Numbered from the stretch's first letter, positions 1-7,061 are shown. The stretch is DNA of 7,443 nt from Verrucomicrobiales bacterium (GCA_028293405.1 JAQGOW010000128.1:1-7443); one strand, 5' to 3'. Numbers and translations are program-made. The notes: generated from the letters alone by a model not told the origin.

Positions 1-904
1 GCTGATATATTTGTTCGGGCGTCTTGAGCCCCAATGCTTCATGCGGCCGTTCCTTGTTGTATTCTTCACGCCACAGATCAAAAGCGTCCTGGTCTTTGCC
101 AACCCGGCCGGCTTGCAGTTCCTGACGTATGTCTCGATGCATCCGCTCATGGCCTCCGTTGTCCTGCGGACAACCGGGACGATTGCGCTCCAGATCAATG
201 CCCAAGGCCAACCACCAAACCGAGAGCTTGCTTAGCCCGAGCAATGCCCGGCTGCTGGCAAATGGACTTCCGTTGTCGCTGCGAATGGCCGACGGCAGGC
301 CGTATCGCTCAAATAATCGTTCAAAACAGGCCCGAACGGACTCCGTGCGACTGTCGGCTAATATGCGCATGTCCAGGAGCATGCGGCTGTGTTCGTCACG
401 GACCGTCAAGGGTTCGACACGCAAGCCATCGCGGTCTTTCCACCAGCCCTTGAAGTCCACTGTCCAGACATCGTTGGGCTGTTGCGCCTTAACGCCGCTG
501 GTTAATCGCCCAGCTTCAGCGCTGCGCCGTGTCCGCCGCGGCACCGTCAGCCCAGCACGTTCCAGGACGCGTTTGAAACTGCTCTCGCTCGGAGCGCTCG
601 CCGCCCCGTGCTTGCGTTGGTAAAGCGCCGCAATCTTGCGCGGCCCCCAGTGCGGGTGGGCCACCTTCAAACGCACAATCTCGCAAGCAACTTGTTCGCT
701 GAGCTGGTCAGCGTGGCCCCAAGGACGCCGGCTCAGCTCGTTCATGCCAGCCAGCCCCTGTTCAATAAAACGCTCGCGCCACTTGTATCCAGTTTTGGCG
801 CTGATCCCATGATCACTACACAGCTCACGAAAGTTCACACAGTTCATCGACTGCAGCACAAACTCGATTCGTTGATCCATCTTCTGGGTCTCTTTCCACG
901 GCAT
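1..904 (-). CDS. IS481-family transposase (DDE integrase core), C-terminus cut off by the window edge
   Basis: It would catalyse cut-and-join transposition of the surrounding insertion sequence. The visible 301 residues begin MPWKETQKMDQRIEFV, a typical IS481 start. An N-terminal helix-turn-helix region (about residues 10-60) contains FRELCSDHGIS and GYKWRERF. A second helical DNA-binding region follows, with HPHWGPRKIAALY (83-95). The integrase core starts near 145. The likely catalytic residues are D150 (WTVDFKGWW), D210 (IRSDNGSPFAS) and E253 (NGGHERMHRD). The YNKERPHEALGLKTPEQIYQ segment near the right end of the core is also characteristic. The frame has no stop or frameshift. The ATG at 904 is chosen because family members start there; a GAGAGAAG stretch lies about 8 bases upstream, and the earlier ATG inside the terminal repeat is out of frame. 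The missing part is probably a few tens of residues. Confidence 0.93.
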   Translation of the reverse strand, partial: MPWKETQKMDQRIEFVLQSMNCVNFRELCSDHGISAKTGYKWRERFIEQGLAGMNELSRRPWGHADQLSEQVACEIVRLKVAHPHWGPRKIAALYQRKHGAASAPSESSFKRVLERAGLTVPRRTRRSAEAGRLTSGVKAQQPNDVWTVDFKGWWKDRDGLRVEPLTVRDEHSRMLLDMRILADSRTESVRACFERLFERYGLPSAIRSDNGSPFASSRALLGLSKLSVWWLALGIDLERNRPGCPQDNGGHERMHRDIRQELQAGRVGKDQDAFDLWREEYNKERPHEALGLKTPEQIYQ

Positions 905-940
905 CGACAACTTCTCTCAAACGCTGCCTCCGCCTGTAAA

Positions 941-987
941 GTGTTACCCATGTTCTGAACCTCCTGTGTTACCTATGTTCTGAACCT
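941..987. repeat. Tandem 22-bp direct repeats at the IS terminus
   Basis: Positions 941-962 and 966-987 are the same 22-base sequence with a single difference (C at 949 versus T at 974), separated by TCCT's last three bases (CCT), so the period is 25 bp. Read in the transposase direction, each copy starts AGGTTCAGAACAT and ends GGTAACAC. They lie just upstream of the transposase gene, where the terminal inverted repeat is expected. They are probably paired transposase-binding sites, with the outer copy forming the terminus. That role is inferred from position. Confidence 0.75.
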
Positions 988-996
988 GCACCGGAT

Positions 997-1118
997 ACCG
1001 GAGCGACGCGATCTGCACACGCATCAACGGTTCAAGTCCAACAGCCGCGTGGGGGCACGCGGCCTACAGGAAGGGTCAGAGGTCCAATGGACGGCGCGCG
1101 CGGAGCGACGCGGACTAC
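997..1118. repeat. GC-rich short interspersed repeat patch (REP-like)
   Basis: This patch holds three related units. CGGAGCGACGCG occurs at 999-1010 and again, identically, at 1101-1112. On the minus strand the second unit reads GTAGTCCGCGTCGCTCCG. A unit at 1044-1067 reads, on the minus strand, GTAG followed by GCCGCGTG-CCCC-CACGCGGC, so it shares the GTAG.CCGCGT beginning. The middle unit forms a perfect 8-bp stem (1044-1051 with 1056-1063) around a 4-base loop. GTCCAATGGAC (1082-1092) is a further small palindrome. The patch lies between the IS end and the 3' end of the response regulator gene and covers the regulator's TAG stop (1115-1117). Repeats of this style are familiar from Verrucomicrobiota, but I cannot check copy number here. 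Confidence 0.6.
1044..1063 (-). terminator. Possible hairpin terminator or transcript-end stabiliser after the response regulator
   Basis: A perfect 8-bp GC-rich inverted repeat (GCCGCGTG / CACGCGGC) with a 4-base loop lies about 50 bases past the stop of the leftward regulator gene. No T-run follows on the minus strand, so it is not a classical intrinsic terminator. It may simply be part of the repeat unit, acting at most as a 3'-end stabilising structure. Confidence 0.3.
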
Positions 1119-1540
1119 CTTGGTAAGGAAAGAAATTCTTCGCGTGCGGTTAAGAGATGTTTGAGTTCGTCGAAGGAAACTGGCTTCACTAAATAAGCAC
1201 GCACGCCCAAAACACGGCATCTTTCCACGTCGCTTTTGACTTTGGAGGAAGAAACCATCACGACCGCAATGCCTTTTAGTGTTACATCGGAGTGCAACCA
1301 TTCCATGACTTCTAAACCGTTTTTACGCGGCATTTTAATGTCCAACAGGATGAGCGACGGCAGCGGGAAGAGCGCGCGGTCGGCATATTGATTTTGTCCG
1401 GAGAGATATTCGACGGCTTGTTCGCCGTCTTTGGCCACTTGCAGGGAAATCGGGTCGTTCATTCTTTGCACGGCGCGCCGCATCATGAAAACGTCATCGG
1501 CCTCATCTTCGACTAACAACACTGTTTCCTTCGGTTCCAT
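1115..1540 (-). CDS. Single-domain response regulator, CheY-like receiver of the Rcp1 type
   Basis: This 141-residue protein is a receiver domain with no output domain, so it would act by protein contact or as a phosphate shuttle in the cytoplasm. Counting from the chosen start, the acidic pair is E11/D12 (LLVEDEADD). The phosphoacceptor is D67 in LILLDIKMPRKNGLEV, the conserved Ser/Thr is about S97 in VVMVSSSK, and the conserved lysine is K119 in YLVKPV. The extended loop before the acceptor and the DDVFMMRRA helix match the Rcp1-like subgroup, which commonly partners phytochrome-like or PAS kinases. An upstream ATG at 1600 would add 20 residues. The ATG at 1540 is preferred because the protein then begins MEPKETVLLVEDE like its relatives and has CCAGGT just upstream. 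The gene is divergent from the histidine kinase at 1702, a likely partner. Its stop codon lies inside the neighbouring repeat patch. Confidence 0.88.
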   Translation of the reverse strand: MEPKETVLLVEDEADDVFMMRRAVQRMNDPISLQVAKDGEQAVEYLSGQNQYADRALFPLPSLILLDIKMPRKNGLEVMEWLHSDVTLKGIAVVMVSSSKVKSDVERCRVLGVRAYLVKPVSFDELKHLLTAREEFLSLPR

Positions 1541-1701
1541 TTTACCTGGGTTAACTAGTAGTGCCGTTTCTCGTTTTGGCAATGGGCTATTGCCTAACAT
1601 GAATTAGGGACATTGCTTCGTTTGCTATCCGGCAATATGGGGCTACTGTTCGGCTTCCTATCTGGCGGAAGGTTTCGTCCACACAGGATCCCAACAACCT
1701 A
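1541..1701. promoter_or_regulatory. Divergent intergenic region between response regulator and kinase
   Basis: These 161 bp must hold the start signals for both divergent genes. I could not assign a convincing -35/-10 pair on either strand. The notable content is a set of GGCAAT-type sequences: a perfect palindrome at 1578-1594, another GGCAAT at 1631-1636 and ATTGC at 1612-1616. AGGA at 1685-1688 is the only Shine-Dalgarno-like stretch before the kinase ATG, and its spacing is rather long. Confidence 0.5.
1578..1594. promoter_or_regulatory. Operator-like palindrome GGCAAT-N5-ATTGCC
   Basis: GGCAAT (1578-1583) and ATTGCC (1589-1594) form an exact 6-bp inverted repeat around GGGCT, centred in the divergent region. 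It could be a binding site for a dimeric regulator controlling both genes, or a hairpin in the response regulator leader transcript. No T-run follows in either direction, which argues against a terminator. The role is inferred from symmetry and position only. Confidence 0.35.
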
Positions 1702-4065
1702 ATGACCAAAACATTTGTCGCCAACGGTCCTATCCCCTTGGCTGCCGGTCCGGATATAACTCCTCCGGTGCTTCCTTCTGAAGCTGTCACCGCGCTTCCC
1801 GATGCTGGTCTCGTGCCATTGCAATCGATCCTTTGCACCGAGGAATTAAATAAGCGGCCCTCGCGGCAACCGGATTACGAGTCGGAAAACAATGCGCTGA
1901 AGTCGCTGGTGCAGGCGTTGGCCAACTCCCCGCGCACGATTCTTCAAACGCTGGCCGACACGATCCTGAAAGTTTTCAAAGCCGACTCCGCTGGCCTGAG
2001 TTTGCTGACCAAAGATGAAAAGAGATTTTACTGGCCTGCCATTGCGGGCGGCTGGCAACCGCATATCGGCGGCGGCACGCCTCGCGACTTCGGCCCGTGC
2101 GGCGATGTCCTAGACTGCAATGCCCCGCTGTTGTTCAAACACTGGGAACGACGCTATCCCTATCTGATCGAGGCAACGCCTCCGGCTGAAGAGGGGCTAC
2201 TGGTACCTTTTTACGTGGAGGGAAAAGCCGTCGGCACGATTTGGGCGATCGCTCACAGCGAGCAGCGCAAGTTCGACTCGGAAGATTTGCGGCAGCTTGA
2301 AAGTCTGGCGCAATTTGCGTCATCGGCCTATCAGGCCGTGGCATTTCAGGAAACGCTGGAAAAAAGCAAAACGGAAGTTATCCAAGGCGTCGTTCAACTC
2401 GACAAGGCTGAGGCTTCGCGCGACCTGGCCGAAACTCTCATCCGGCGTTTGCACGACGAAATCGAGGAACACAAGCAGGCCGAGGAAGCGCAAGCCAGAC
2501 TGGTTGCCATCGTCGAATCTTCGGAAGACGCCATCCTCAGCAAAGACCTCAACGGCACGATTGCCAGTTGGAACCGCGGGGCGGAACATCTCTTTGGTTA
2601 CACGGCCGAGGAAGCGGTCGGCAAATCCGTCACGATGCTGATTCCGCAGGATCGGGTCAATGAAGAGCCTGCCCTGCTGGAACGCATCCGCCGGGGAGAA
2701 TCCATTGAACATTACGAAACCGTGCGCCGTCACAAGGACGGGACGTTGCTGGATATTTCGCTGACGCTATCGCCAATTAGAAATAGGTTGGGCAAAGTTA
2801 TCGGCGCGTCGAAAATCGCCCGCGACATCACCGAACATAAGAAGGCGGAAAATGCCTTGCGCGACTCCGAAGAACGTTATCGCAATTTGTTTACCTCGAT
2901 GGATGAAGGCTTCTGCGTCCTTCAACTGATTTACGACAAAAACGACAAGCCGGTCGATGATCTTTGTCTGGAAGCGAACCCTTCTTTTGAGAAGCAAACC
3001 GGAATCTCCAATGCCGCAGGCGCTCGCGCGCGCCAGAACGCCCCGGATCACGAACCGGACTGTATCGAAAATTATCACACCGTTATCCAAACCGGCGAAC
3101 CCGTGCGCTTCATCAAGGAATCGCCGGCATTGAACCGTTGGTTTGATGTGCATGCGTTCCGAGTCGGCAATGCGGCCGATCGTAAAGTGGCCGTGATCTT
3201 CAACGACATCACCGAACGTAAATGGCACGAGGAGGCGTTGCGCAAAAGCCGACAGGAACTGGATCACCACGCGCAAAAGTTGGAAACGCAAGTTGTTGAT
3301 CGCACCGCAAAATTAAGCGAGTCCATCAAATCCCTAGAGAGCCTGAACTACACGATGGCCCATGACCTCCGCGCCCCCATTCGCGCCATGAAATCATTCG
3401 CAACGGCTTTGCTGGAAGATGTGCCGTTAAATGAAACCGGAAAAACTTATGCGGTACGAATCAACAAAGCCGCGACGCGAATGGATCAACTCGTCAATGA
3501 TTTGCTGGATTACGGCGAACTTTCCCATCTGGAATTCCCGGTGCACGCGCTTGATTTGAAAACCGAGATCACAAAAGTCCTCGCCGAAAACGCCGTCGAA
3601 ATCCAAACCGCCCACGCCGAGATTCAATTGCTAGAACCGTTGCCGAACGTTTGCGGCAACGAAACACTCCTGCAACAGATTTTGTCCAACCTTACTCTGA
3701 ACGCACTCAAATTTGTTGCGCCCGGAGTCAAACCGCACCTGCGAATTTGGGCGGAAGAAGTAGGGCCCGTCACTCCGTGCGGGCCGGTAGAAGCCAGTGA
3801 CAGCGCACCCGAACAGATTCGCCCGACCATCCGTCTTTGGCTGGAAGACAACGGCATCGGCATCGACCCGAAACACCAAGAGCAAATCTTCGGTATCTTT
3901 CAACGCCTCCACACCACCGAGGCATTTCCGGGCACGGGAGTTGGCCTCGCCATCATCAAGCGCGCCGCTGAACGCATGGGCGGCAGCGTCGGCGTCGAAT
4001 CCGCACTCGACAAAGGCAGTCGATTTTGGCTTGAACTGCCAAACGCCAATGCCGGCAACTATTGA
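1702..4065 (+). CDS. Soluble sensor histidine kinase, GAF-PAS-PAS-HisKA-HATPase
   Basis: This 787-residue kinase would autophosphorylate on histidine and pass phosphate to response regulators. After a proline-rich, low-complexity start (1-60) comes a GAF domain (about 70-213) with the segment GGGTPRDFGPCGDVLDCNAP. A coiled coil with PAS entry follows (214-265). The first PAS is clear (about 266-380: AIVESSEDAILSKD, NRGAEHLFGY, ending ARDITEHKKAE). A second, more diverged PAS (about 390-506) ends FNDITERK. A coiled-coil linker leads to the H-box with H554 (MAHDLRAPIRAMKSF). The ATPase has an N-box (N663 and N667 in LSNLTLNALKF), G1 (DNGIGID, 716-722), an F-box (IFGIFQRLH) and G2 (GTGVGLAI, 744-751). 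All key residues are present. There is no transmembrane segment or signal peptide, so it should sense a cytoplasmic cue. It has no receiver domain of its own, consistent with separate regulators on both sides. The H-box style resembles phytochrome-type kinases, but the GAF lacks an obvious chromophore-binding signature. The start codon is the first good ATG. Confidence 0.93.
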   Translation: MTKTFVANGPIPLAAGPDITPPVLPSEAVTALPDAGLVPLQSILCTEELNKRPSRQPDYESENNALKSLVQALANSPRTILQTLADTILKVFKADSAGLSLLTKDEKRFYWPAIAGGWQPHIGGGTPRDFGPCGDVLDCNAPLLFKHWERRYPYLIEATPPAEEGLLVPFYVEGKAVGTIWAIAHSEQRKFDSEDLRQLESLAQFASSAYQAVAFQETLEKSKTEVIQGVVQLDKAEASRDLAETLIRRLHDEIEEHKQAEEAQARLVAIVESSEDAILSKDLNGTIASWNRGAEHLFGYTAEEAVGKSVTMLIPQDRVNEEPALLERIRRGESIEHYETVRRHKDGTLLDISLTLSPIRNRLGKVIGASKIARDITEHKKAENALRDSEERYRNLFTSMDEGFCVLQLIYDKNDKPVDDLCLEANPSFEKQTGISNAAGARARQNAPDHEPDCIENYHTVIQTGEPVRFIKESPALNRWFDVHAFRVGNAADRKVAVIFNDITERKWHEEALRKSRQELDHHAQKLETQVVDRTAKLSESIKSLESLNYTMAHDLRAPIRAMKSFATALLEDVPLNETGKTYAVRINKAATRMDQLVNDLLDYGELSHLEFPVHALDLKTEITKVLAENAVEIQTAHAEIQLLEPLPNVCGNETLLQQILSNLTLNALKFVAPGVKPHLRIWAEEVGPVTPCGPVEASDSAPEQIRPTIRLWLEDNGIGIDPKHQEQIFGIFQRLHTTEAFPGTGVGLAIIKRAAERMGGSVGVESALDKGSRFWLELPNANAGNY

Positions 4066-4180
4066 GACACATCGTCAGGGTTAAACCATCTGAGATTCGC
4101 GCACGACGGTACCATGCCGTGGAAAGTAACGTTGGCAGTCACAGTCCCCCCTCGATTTCGTTAGGGAATGCATTCTTCCC
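4066..4180. other. Kinase to NarL-type regulator spacer
   Basis: These 115 bp between the kinase stop and the regulator start hold only weak 4-bp inverted repeats (ACGG/CCGT near 4106-4120 and CCCT/AGGG at 4149-4166), with no T-run. An ATG at 4168 is out of frame with the regulator and soon meets a stop. The length allows either read-through from the kinase or a separate promoter for the regulator; I cannot tell which. Confidence 0.4.
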
Positions 4181-4888
4181 GTGCGACAATTCACCGTGGT
4201 AAAAACCAAGGTGAGTCTCAGCCCCAGTAAAAAATTGAAAGTGCTGCTGGCCGACGATCATGAACTCGTGCGCCAAGGCTTGCGCACCTTGATTGAACGC
4301 ACCGCGGGATTCAAGGTTTGCGGCGAGGCCGCCACCGGCCTCCAGGCCGTCGCGGAGGCGCGGCGCCTGAACCCCGACATCGTCGTGGTGGATCTGGACA
4401 TGCCGGGCTTGAATGGCCTCGAAGTCACGCTCCGGATTAAGCGCCAGTTGCCGGACTGCGAAATTCTGATTTTCACCGGCAGCGCTGAATCGGATGAACT
4501 GATTCGAGACGTGTTTGCGAGCGGAGCCAAGAGCTACATCATGAAGACCGAGGCGGGAAAATTTTTGATGGATGCGCTTGCGAGCCTCGCCCAGCACAAA
4601 CCCTTTTTTACCGACAAGGCTTCGGCGGTCATGTTTGCGCGCTTTATCAGCCCGCAGAAAAACCCGGCGCCAGACGGCGCGGCCAGCGACGAACGACTTT
4701 CTCCGAGCGAGGTTCTAGTGGTGCGGCTCCTCGCTAACGGGGGCAGCAACGCGACCGTTGCCCGCAAGCAGCATGTCAGCGTGCGCACGGTGGAAAATAT
4801 GCGCGCGGGCATCATGAGCAAACTCCAGTTGAAGTCATTCGCCGACCTGGTCCGCTACGCCGTGCGTAATGCCATCATCAAGATCTGA
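4181..4888 (+). CDS. NarL/LuxR-family DNA-binding response regulator
   Basis: This 235-residue protein has a receiver (about 18-135) and a LuxR-type helix-turn-helix (about 172-232) and should activate or repress genes when phosphorylated. In the receiver, D25/D26 (LLADDHELVRQGL) form the acidic pocket and D71 in VVVDLDMPGLNGLEV is the acceptor. T99 (LIFTG) and K122 (YIMKTE) are the switch residues. The output domain reads LSPSEVLVVRLLANGGSN, then VARKQHVSVRTVENM and IMSKLQLKS, matching the GerE-type helices. TVENMR replaces the more usual TVKxH, a modest departure in or near the recognition helix. The start is uncertain. GTG at 4181 is the earliest usable codon, since the frame is closed by TAA at 4127 and has no ATG. 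GTG at 4211, closer to the receiver, is also possible. The partner kinase is probably the gene just upstream. It converges on the polysaccharide operon with a 29-bp gap. Confidence 0.9.
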   Translation: MRQFTVVKTKVSLSPSKKLKVLLADDHELVRQGLRTLIERTAGFKVCGEAATGLQAVAEARRLNPDIVVVDLDMPGLNGLEVTLRIKRQLPDCEILIFTGSAESDELIRDVFASGAKSYIMKTEAGKFLMDALASLAQHKPFFTDKASAVMFARFISPQKNPAPDGAASDERLSPSEVLVVRLLANGGSNATVARKQHVSVRTVENMRAGIMSKLQLKSFADLVRYAVRNAIIKI

Positions 4889-4917
4889 ACCCCGAACCTG
4901 TGCATTCAATTTTCGGC
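4889..4917. other. Short convergent gap between regulator and autokinase genes
   Basis: Only 29 bp separate the stop codons of the two converging genes. It contains a weak CCGAA (4892-4896) / TTCGG (4912-4916) inverted repeat with a 15-base loop and a short AT-rich centre. That is too weak to call a bidirectional terminator, so transcripts from the two sides may overlap. Confidence 0.35.
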
Positions 4918-7056
4918 TCATAACGTTGGCGCGACCAACCGGCCACTCGTGGAGGGAATCATTTCCGAACGAAATTCATATCCGTAAGGATTGTAACGCG
5001 CTGGCGCGACGCGGTTGAGGACGATGCCAATGTCCTTGGCCCGCGCGCCGACGAGCGCGGCGTGGGCGCGCTGCGCGGCTTTAACCGGCGTGCGGCCCGC
5101 CCGCACCACGAGGCAAATCGCCGTCGCGTGCTTCACGAGATGCAACGCATCGCTGACCGCATTCACCGGAGCGGTGTCAAAGATGATCCGCTCGAAGCCC
5201 GCGAACGTCGCATCACTTAGCAGGCTGGTCAGGCGCGCCGCAGACATGAGTTCCGAAAAATCGGTAGCAGGCGTGCCGGCCGTCATGGCGAAAAGTCCGG
5301 GAATTTTCGTATCCATGATGACTTGCCCGGCCTTCGTCGCACCGGTGAGGCAGTCGGCCAATCCCGGTTGACCAGGCGCAAGTCCGAGGGTTTTGCCCAC
5401 GCTGGGATGACGCAAATCAGTGTCAACTATCAACGTCTTGTAGCCCTGGTGGGCCAGCGCAACCGCGCAATTCACAGAGCAAAATGTCTTCCCCTCCCCC
5501 GCCGAGGAACTGGTGAAGAGTATGACCTGATGATCCGTGACTTCTTTCAATTCCAAAGCTGTGCGCAAGGAACGGAAAGCCTCAGTCGCGGCCGAGTACG
5601 GCTGTGTCAACAAAGGCAGACTGGCTTCCTTTTTCTTTGCACGCGATTGCGGGATCGAGGCGAGCACCTGAAGTTGAAGCGCATCTTCTGCTTCATCCAC
5701 GCTGTGCATGGATGCATCCATCGAACTCACAAAAACACACAGTCCGATTCCGCCAACGACACCAAGAAAAATACTAAGCGCCGCTATGATGGCTACCTTC
5801 GGACCAACCGGCTCGGTGGAAACGCGCGGGGCGGCTATCACCCGTACCTGCATCAAATCCAGGGAACGAGTGACATCGGTTTCCTTCAATCGTGTCACCA
5901 TGGATTGATAGAGATCACGGTCGCCTTTGACAGTCCGCGCCAGAACGTTGTAAGGGATGGCGATCTTTTCGAGCTGCATGGCTTGCTGCTCCTGGTCTTT
6001 GAGCGCCTGCCCGATTTTCTGTTCATTGGCCAAAGCCGACTCGTAGGCCGCACTGATCTGCGCGCTGCTTTTGAGGATGACACTGTTGAGAGCGCCTTTT
6101 AATTGGACCAGTTGAGCCTGGGCATCGATATACTTCGGATGTTCAGGCCGGTAGCGTTGCGCCAGACCGGCGATGATCTGCTCCTCGCTTGCGACGCGGT
6201 TCTGCGCGTCGAGAACGGCTGGGGCAGTGGCGACGATGGAGATGAGGCTCAACTGCTCGGCATTTGAGGAAGCCTTGCGGCAAGCGGCCACGTCCGATTC
6301 CAACTTCATCCGCTGGCTGCGCGCTTCACCGAGCTTCACGTTCAAATCCTTGAGCGTATCCACCACGATGTTCTGCTTCTCTTCAAGCGACACGGCGTTG
6401 TTGTGCTCACGGTAGGCGGCGAGGTCGCTCTCTGACTTTTCAAGTTTGACCTTCAACTTATCAACTTCCTGAAACAGGAAACTATTGGCCGAATTCGCGA
6501 TGGCCGTGCGCTGTTTCAGGTTTTGTTCCTGATACTCGTTAATCAGCGATTGGACAATCAGCTGCGAAAGTTGAGCGCCATTGCTTTTCGCCGTGATATC
6601 AATCAAGCGCGTGCCGCGCCGGACTTTCACCTTGAGCCGCTGGTTCAACGCTTTTAACAGTTCGTCGTCGGTATAGGCCACAGGGTTTTTCGGCAGGAAC
6701 TCGGAATTGTCGGCCAGATGATTGTGCTTGATGACGCGCATCAGGATATCATCTGTCGTCAGACTTTGCTCCACCGTCTTCATCATGTCGCTAGACTCCA
6801 GATTTTGCTGGCTGACGTCCTGAATGGACACGACCTTTTGGTCGCGCTGCTCAACATAGAGCACGGCTGTCGAGGAATAACTCTTCGGCGTCACGAACAG
6901 ATAGGCGGCGGCCAGCCCAATCGTGGCGACCAGGCATAATCCCAAGATCCAGGCCCGGTCCGCGAGAATCAGCAGGAGCTGACGCACATCCCATGCAGAG
7001 TGGGAGTTGTCATCCTGGTAAGTGTATTTATTGTAATTGTTTTGAGTGGTTTTCAT
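4918..7056 (-). CDS. Polysaccharide co-polymerase / tyrosine autokinase (Wzz-BY-kinase fusion)
   Basis: This 712-residue inner-membrane protein joins a chain-length determinant to a cytoplasmic bacterial tyrosine kinase and would control polymer length and export of an exopolysaccharide or capsule. A Wzz domain begins near residue 22 with a first membrane helix at about 35-54 (WILGLCLVATIGLAAAYLF). A long periplasmic region with coiled-coil segments (about 195-260 and 330-370) follows. A proline-containing stretch (EPVGPK) leads into the second helix (about 420-444). The kinase has EAFRSLR (E492/R495/R498, the EX2RX2R oligomerisation motif), Walker A SSAGEGKT (517-524), Walker A' LIVDTDLRHP (542-551) and Walker B RIIFDTAP (623-630). 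The tail has a small tyrosine cluster, YNPYGYEF (688-695), the probable autophosphorylation site. The ATG follows the export gene stop by 5 bp, and an AAAGGA (7070-7075) lies inside the end of that gene, suggesting translational coupling. Confidence 0.94.
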   Translation of the reverse strand: MKTTQNNYNKYTYQDDNSHSAWDVRQLLLILADRAWILGLCLVATIGLAAAYLFVTPKSYSSTAVLYVEQRDQKVVSIQDVSQQNLESSDMMKTVEQSLTTDDILMRVIKHNHLADNSEFLPKNPVAYTDDELLKALNQRLKVKVRRGTRLIDITAKSNGAQLSQLIVQSLINEYQEQNLKQRTAIANSANSFLFQEVDKLKVKLEKSESDLAAYREHNNAVSLEEKQNIVVDTLKDLNVKLGEARSQRMKLESDVAACRKASSNAEQLSLISIVATAPAVLDAQNRVASEEQIIAGLAQRYRPEHPKYIDAQAQLVQLKGALNSVILKSSAQISAAYESALANEQKIGQALKDQEQQAMQLEKIAIPYNVLARTVKGDRDLYQSMVTRLKETDVTRSLDLMQVRVIAAPRVSTEPVGPKVAIIAALSIFLGVVGGIGLCVFVSSMDASMHSVDEAEDALQLQVLASIPQSRAKKKEASLPLLTQPYSAATEAFRSLRTALELKEVTDHQVILFTSSSAGEGKTFCSVNCAVALAHQGYKTLIVDTDLRHPSVGKTLGLAPGQPGLADCLTGATKAGQVIMDTKIPGLFAMTAGTPATDFSELMSAARLTSLLSDATFAGFERIIFDTAPVNAVSDALHLVKHATAICLVVRAGRTPVKAAQRAHAALVGARAKDIGIVLNRVAPARYNPYGYEFRSEMIPSTSGRLVAPTL

Positions 7057-7061
7057 TTGAG

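Larger units (their letters stand above)
1..990 (-). mobile_element. IS481-family insertion sequence, one end present, other end beyond the left edge
   Basis: The segment holds a DDE transposase of the IS481 type reading leftwards. Upstream of it is a short non-coding terminus with two tandem copies of a 22-bp sequence (941-962 and 966-987). The outer boundary is placed near 990, just outside the outer repeat copy, because the sequence beyond it changes to a different GC-rich repeat type. That boundary is inferred: the opposite inverted repeat and any target-site duplication lie outside the window. The transposase frame is intact as far as can be read, so the element may be active or recently acquired. 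Confidence 0.85.

Noticed and set aside
11..958. Several long rightward open frames across the left end
   Set aside because: They overlap the leftward transposase, whose DDE motifs and family signature are clear; the rightward frames have no recognisable domain.
1541..1600. Upstream ATG at 1600 as the response regulator start
   Set aside because: It would add 20 residues not typical of the family and place the GGCAAT palindrome inside the coding region; the ATG at 1540 fits relatives better.
2767..3291. A 174-codon leftward frame inside the histidine kinase
   Set aside because: It lies antisense to the second PAS region, shows no known motif and is explained by codon bias of the real gene.
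4892..4916. CCGAA/TTCGG inverted repeat as a bidirectional terminator
   Set aside because: The stem is only 5 bp with a 15-base loop and no T-run, so it is not supportable.
5323..6102. A 259-codon rightward frame antisense to the autokinase
   Set aside because: It overlaps the Walker A, coiled-coil and membrane parts of a strongly supported gene, and its own translation is rich in Arg/Gln without domain features.
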